Assembly: GCF_016756495.1 (NCBI RefSeq)
Contig: NZ_AP023243.1
Location: 1,926,501-1,990,500, forward strand
Reading direction: 5' to 3'
DNA length: 64,000 nt
Source of the DNA: Mesorhizobium sp. 113-3-3
GTDB taxonomy: Bacteria; Pseudomonadota; Alphaproteobacteria; Rhizobiales; Rhizobiaceae
Positions 61,402 through 64,000 of the stretch are shown here, piece after piece; the stretch's first letter is position 1; each line of letters starts with the position of its first letter. A program made the position numbers and the translations under genes. Under the pieces are notes generated by a model. It made no database searches, was not told the DNA's origin, and saw nothing but the letters and a program-made list of their open reading frames with translations.

Positions 61402-61555
61402 GTGCTGCTAGCTCCATTCCGAAGCGGCGTTGGTTGCGAACAAACCGCCGCCTCCATCATCTTCCGGCCCCGCATGGTGCAGCGTTGCGGCGGGGGCGGC
61501 GATTACAAATGATGTTCGGAAAACTTTTGTCATCGATGTCCGGGATGGAGAAATG

Positions 61556-61792
61556 TCAGTCACACCAGCCTGACGAGACGACGAGCGACGCCTGGAATAT
61601 CTGGCGCCCGTCCTCGTCGCGTACCTTCACGGTGATGGCGGTGTGGTCGTTTTCGATGATCTCGTCGCGGACGATGTCAGGCAGGATGCGGATGGCTTCG
61701 CGCCGCATGCGCTCGCGCGTCTCGAAGACCTGGCCGTCATCATCGACCGTCAGACCGTCGCCATTGTAGAGGTCAAGATAATATCGAGGCAT
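61556..61792 (-). CDS. DUF6894-family small protein
   Basis: A 78-aa protein of the DUF6894-type family (MPRYYLDLYNGDGLTVDDDGQVF, REAIRILPDI), common in rhizobia and often multi-copy. Function unknown. The start at 61792 fits the family; the longer upstream extension is not conserved. Its C-terminus ends in VVSSGWCD. Confidence 0.8.
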   Translation of the reverse strand: MPRYYLDLYNGDGLTVDDDGQVFETRERMRREAIRILPDIVRDEIIENDHTAITVKVRDEDGRQIFQASLVVSSGWCD

Positions 61793-62015
61793 GATGGGCT
61801 GAACCTCAGGCTGCTGAAATGGCGAGATATTCAACCGACAATTCGCAGGCCACGCAGTTGTTCCATAAATGGTGGCATTCGCCGTGGAACAAGCAGGCTC
61901 TAACAAATGTTAATGCTTATCAGCGGCGAAAGGGCTTAGTGCAGCCGCAGCCGCCTTTGCTTGCGACAGAACAAGATGGCGATCGGCTGCCGAAGCCCTT
62001 TCGCCGGAGATTGCG

Positions 62016-62735
62016 GTGCTTGAATCCCTCTATCTGAACCTGGGCCAGCATGACTCGCTGTCGGACGCCGAGAAGGCGCTGCTGGCCGGGGCGATGACCT
62101 TCGAGAGGCACTTCGCCACCGGCCAGGACATCGTCGCATCGGGGTCGCGGCCGACCTATTCGACGCTGATCCTCGACGGGCTGGCGGCGCGCTACAAGGT
62201 GCTGGAGAATGGCGGCCGGCAGTTCACGTCGTTGCAGGTGCCCGGCGACTTCGTCGATCTCCACGCCTTCCTGCTGAAGACCATGGATCACGGCATCGTC
62301 GCTCTGTCGCCTTGTCATGTCATGTTCGCGGACCATAGCCGGCTTCGCGCCATCACCGAGCAGGCGCCGCATCTGACACGGTTGTTGTGGCTGGATACGC
62401 TGGTCGACGGTGCCATCCATCGCGAATGGATCGTCGCCATGGGTCGGCGCTCAAAGACCTCGCATCTGGCCCACCTCGTGTGCGAACTCTTCGTCCGGCT
62501 CCAGGTGGTGCAGCGAACCAACGGCATGAGCTTTCACCTGCCGCTCTCGCAGGCTGAACTGGCCGATGTTCTCGGCCTGTCCGTGGTCCACATGAACCGG
62601 GTCATCGGCGCCCTGCGCAAGGTCGGCGTCGTCAGCTGGGCAAACCACACGGTGACCATTCTGGACTGGCACCGCCTGCAGGAAATCGCCGAGTTCGACC
62701 CGACCTATCTCAGCATGATGCGGGAGCCACGCTAA
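62016..62735 (+). CDS. Crp/Fnr-family transcriptional regulator
   Basis: A 239-aa regulator with an N-terminal cyclic-nucleotide-like sensor fold (about 20-130) and a C-terminal winged helix (LSQAELADVLGLSVVHMNRVIGALRKVGVVSW). It lacks the FNR N-terminal Cys cluster, so oxygen sensing by iron-sulfur is unlikely. It may sense another ligand or redox state. No known target is adjacent except the convergent DUF892 gene. The start MLESLYLNL at 62016 is a TTG or GTG/ATG-type ambiguous site. Confidence 0.88.
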   Translation: MLESLYLNLGQHDSLSDAEKALLAGAMTFERHFATGQDIVASGSRPTYSTLILDGLAARYKVLENGGRQFTSLQVPGDFVDLHAFLLKTMDHGIVALSPCHVMFADHSRLRAITEQAPHLTRLLWLDTLVDGAIHREWIVAMGRRSKTSHLAHLVCELFVRLQVVQRTNGMSFHLPLSQAELADVLGLSVVHMNRVIGALRKVGVVSWANHTVTILDWHRLQEIAEFDPTYLSMMREPR

Positions 62736-62788
62736 AGGTGCGTTGATATTCAGGGGATGACGGCCTGACCTGAATCTCAACACACCTT
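62735..62788. terminator. Long inverted repeat between convergent genes
   Basis: Arms 62735-62754 and 62769-62788 match at 18 of 20 positions, with a 14-nt loop. It begins at the Crp-family stop codon and ends before the DUF892 stop codon. It probably acts as a bidirectional terminator. Confidence 0.6.
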
Positions 62789-62813
62789 AGGGCGGCTACC
62801 GATCTCTACAGAT

Positions 62814-63311
62814 TTACGCCGCTTCGGCGGCGATGTTCACTGCCGACTCGGCGATCGTGGTCAGCGCCTCGTCCGTGGCCTTCTCTTCCTTCAGCGTCGC
62901 TTCGAGAAGCGTCACGGCGTCGTTCAGGCCGAGTTCACCGGCCCAGGTCCTCAGCGTGCCATAGCGTGAGATCTCGTAGTGCTCAACCGCTTGCGCGGCG
63001 GCCAGCAGGCCGGCGTCGAGCGCGGGAGATCCCTTGTATTCCTCCATGATCTCGGCGCCTTCCTCGGTGATGCCCATGATGGCCGCGCAGGTCTTGCCGA
63101 CCGGCTTCTTGCCGATCACACCGAAGACTTTTTCCAGTCTCGCGACATGGCCCTCGGTCTCGGTGCGGTGCTTTTCGAAAGCAGCCTTCAGTTCGGCGCT
63201 TTGCGCGGCCTTTGCCATTTTCGGCAGCGTCGCCAGTATCTTTTTTTCGGCGAAATAGATGTCCTTCAGCGTGTCGTGAAACAGGTCGTCGAGCATTTTC
63301 TGCTTTGCCAT
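62814..63311 (-). CDS. DUF892 (YciE/YciF-type) ferritin-like protein
   Basis: The 165-aa protein is a four-helix ferritin-like bundle of the DUF892 family: FHDTLKDIYFAEKKILATLPK, HRTETEGHVARLEKVF, EHYEISRYGTLRTWA, with carboxylate/His residues at positions expected for a di-iron site. YciE/F-type genes are induced by general stress in many alphaproteobacteria. The start MAKQKMLDDLF at 63311 was chosen; an open frame extends further upstream but is not conserved. Confidence 0.88.
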   Translation of the reverse strand: MAKQKMLDDLFHDTLKDIYFAEKKILATLPKMAKAAQSAELKAAFEKHRTETEGHVARLEKVFGVIGKKPVGKTCAAIMGITEEGAEIMEEYKGSPALDAGLLAAAQAVEHYEISRYGTLRTWAGELGLNDAVTLLEATLKEEKATDEALTTIAESAVNIAAEAA

Positions 63312-63645
63312 GGTCGTATCCTTTGATGCGTGAACCCTCAGGCCGACAATCTCCTGCAGGATGATTTGTTCCATTCGCGCCGCACAGCGCGGTCGAGCGG
63401 CCCAACCCAGCAAATCCTCAGGAGACGCCATCTCGCCCAACAGCGACGGCCTGGCAAAAACCTTTATAAAATTCCTATTTCTTTCCGCCCCGCGCCGTCT
63501 CGAACCTTTATGGCGATCGGGTCCATATTCCACCTGGGAAAAACGTCGGACGCCGCCAATCGCAATGCGGCGCGCGGTTTTCAGGTAATTGCCGACCTGC
63601 CTCCGGCAGGCGCGAATAGCAAAGTGAAAGCAAGGAACAAGCACA
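63312..63645. other. Intergenic region upstream of kdp
   Basis: 334 bp between the DUF892 start and the small kdp leader peptide. It likely holds both promoters. An AT-rich stretch (63465-63480) could be part of one. No clear stress-sigma (GGAAC/CGTT) promoter was found. Confidence 0.45.
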
Positions 63646-63726
63646 ATGGACATCATTGTTCTCGTGATAGGGGTTTTGTTTTTTGTCCTGTCCTTGGTTT
63701 ACGTCAAAGCCTGCGACAGAATTTGA
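63646..63726 (+). CDS. Small membrane peptide preceding kdpF
   Basis: A 26-aa single-helix peptide, MDIIVLVIGVLFFVLSLVYV followed by KACDRI. Its position directly before kdpF and its sequence pattern (hydrophobic helix then ACDR) match a small peptide found ahead of kdp operons in several alphaproteobacteria. It may be an extra KdpF-like stabilising peptide for the K+ pump; this is inferred. AGGAACA lies before the ATG. Confidence 0.65.
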   Translation: MDIIVLVIGVLFFVLSLVYVKACDRI

Positions 63727-63742
63727 ACTGAAGGATCGAACC

Positions 63743-63832
63743 ATGCTTTTCGATTACATCCTCGGTGGTGGCGTGACCTTGTTCCTGCTCGCCTACCTCA
63801 CATACGCCCTCGTTCGTCCAGAACGCTTCTGA
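63743..63832 (+). CDS. kdpF: Potassium-transporting ATPase subunit KdpF
   Basis: A 29-aa single-pass membrane peptide, MLFDYILGGGVTLFLLAYLT followed by YALVRPERF, typical for KdpF (L-x-Y-L-x-Y-A-L-x-x-P-E-x-F). It stabilises the KdpABC complex. It is 16 nt after the small leader peptide and 21 nt before kdpA. It was found by reading the frame directly, as it is too short for most gene finders. Confidence 0.9.
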   Translation: MLFDYILGGGVTLFLLAYLTYALVRPERF

Positions 63833-63853
63833 AGGCACGGGAAAGCCACAGCC

Positions 63854-64000
63854 ATGACACTGAACGGTTGGATACAGATCCTGGTCTTCTGCGGGATCAT
63901 CGTTTTGCTGACGAAGCCACTGGGCTTCTACATGCACCGCGTCTTCAACGGCGATCGCACGCTGCTTTCACCGATCTTCGGCCCGCTCGAGCGCGGGCTC
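63854..64000 (+). CDS. kdpA: Potassium-transporting ATPase subunit KdpA, N-terminus (cut by window edge)
   Basis: Only the first 49 codons are in the window: a transmembrane helix ([21 protein letters not shown]) followed by [22 protein letters not shown], the beginning of KdpA, the K+-translocating subunit with four pore loops. kdpB, kdpC and the sensor kdpDE are expected beyond the right edge. High-affinity K+ uptake is induced at low potassium in known systems. Confidence 0.93.
   Translation, partial: MTLNGWIQILVFCGIIVLLTKPLGFYMHRVFNGDRTLLSPIFGPLERGL

Noticed and set aside
63312..63645. Stress-sigma (EcfG, GGAAC-N16/17-CGTT) promoter for the DUF892 gene
   Set aside because: The best site, GGAAC followed 16 nt later by GATT on the minus strand, lacks a good -10 element.
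1..64000. CRISPR array, insertion sequence or prophage
   Set aside because: No regularly spaced repeats, transposase, integrase or phage structural genes were seen.

Overview
The window is a high-GC chromosomal segment from an alphaproteobacterium of the order Hyphomicrobiales (Rhizobiales), most like Mesorhizobium or a close relative. The evidence is the gene order and family content: lptC-lptA-lptB-rpoN-hpf-ptsN, a DUF1150/Hsp20 pair, ialB, coaBC near ubiB-ubiE, IHF-beta next to sppA, and a kdp operon led by an extra small peptide. Genus is an inference; no rRNA or species marker is present. No insertion sequence, integrase, phage gene or CRISPR array was seen. Most of the window is ordinary housekeeping and transport sequence with dense, same-strand operons.

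Layout. 1-4.5 kb: truncated PAS sensor kinase, then a minus-strand operon of an RlmI-like methyltransferase, a TrmH-family methyltransferase, lspA and an AcuI/YhdH-like reductase. 4.5-8.9 kb: WYL regulator, VOC protein and EVE protein on the plus strand, then minus-strand ornithine cyclodeaminase-like enzyme, LapA-like protein, ihfB and sppA. 9.2-14.5 kb: LPS export genes lptCAB, sigma-54 (rpoN), hibernation factor (hpf) and ptsN. 14.5-20.1 kb: DUF1150 and hsp20 behind a heat-shock promoter and a ROSE-like RNA thermometer, then nucleoside hydrolase, a LysE exporter, an amidase and ribokinase. 20.2-22.1 kb: a compact four-gene cassette of secreted proteins with a single-domain chaperone-like protein. 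22.3-32.8 kb: HTH-Ogt DNA repair fusion, methyltransferase, nth, a first tripartite tricarboxylate transporter (TTT), small proteins, and a GGDEF/EAL protein.

33-39.3 kb is a catabolic locus: a divergent IclR regulator, then a second TTT transporter (binding protein, TctB, TctA), a family III CoA-transferase and a short citrate-synthase-like protein with the architecture of citryl-CoA lyase. Together they suggest uptake, CoA activation and cleavage of a citrate-like acid. 39-45.7 kb: nudix, secreted proteins, IalB, coaBC translationally linked to a VapBC/FitAB-type toxin-antitoxin pair, ubiB and ubiE. 45.8-56.4 kb is a nucleoside salvage region: add, upp, then nupO-nupP-nupQ-cdd-punA-deoA in one minus-strand operon, with the BMP-type binding protein separated from its ABC genes by slyX and an anti-sigma-like gene.

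56.6-64 kb: two membrane proteins, tRNA-Ser(GGA), a winged-helix/TPR regulator, a poorly coding stretch with a consensus-perfect sigma-54 promoter and a possible decayed glutathione transferase, several small rhizobial family proteins (DUF982, DUF6894, DUF892), a Crp/Fnr regulator, and the start of kdp, which runs off the right edge. Starts were often moved downstream of the longest open frame on the basis of ribosome-binding sites and family start positions.
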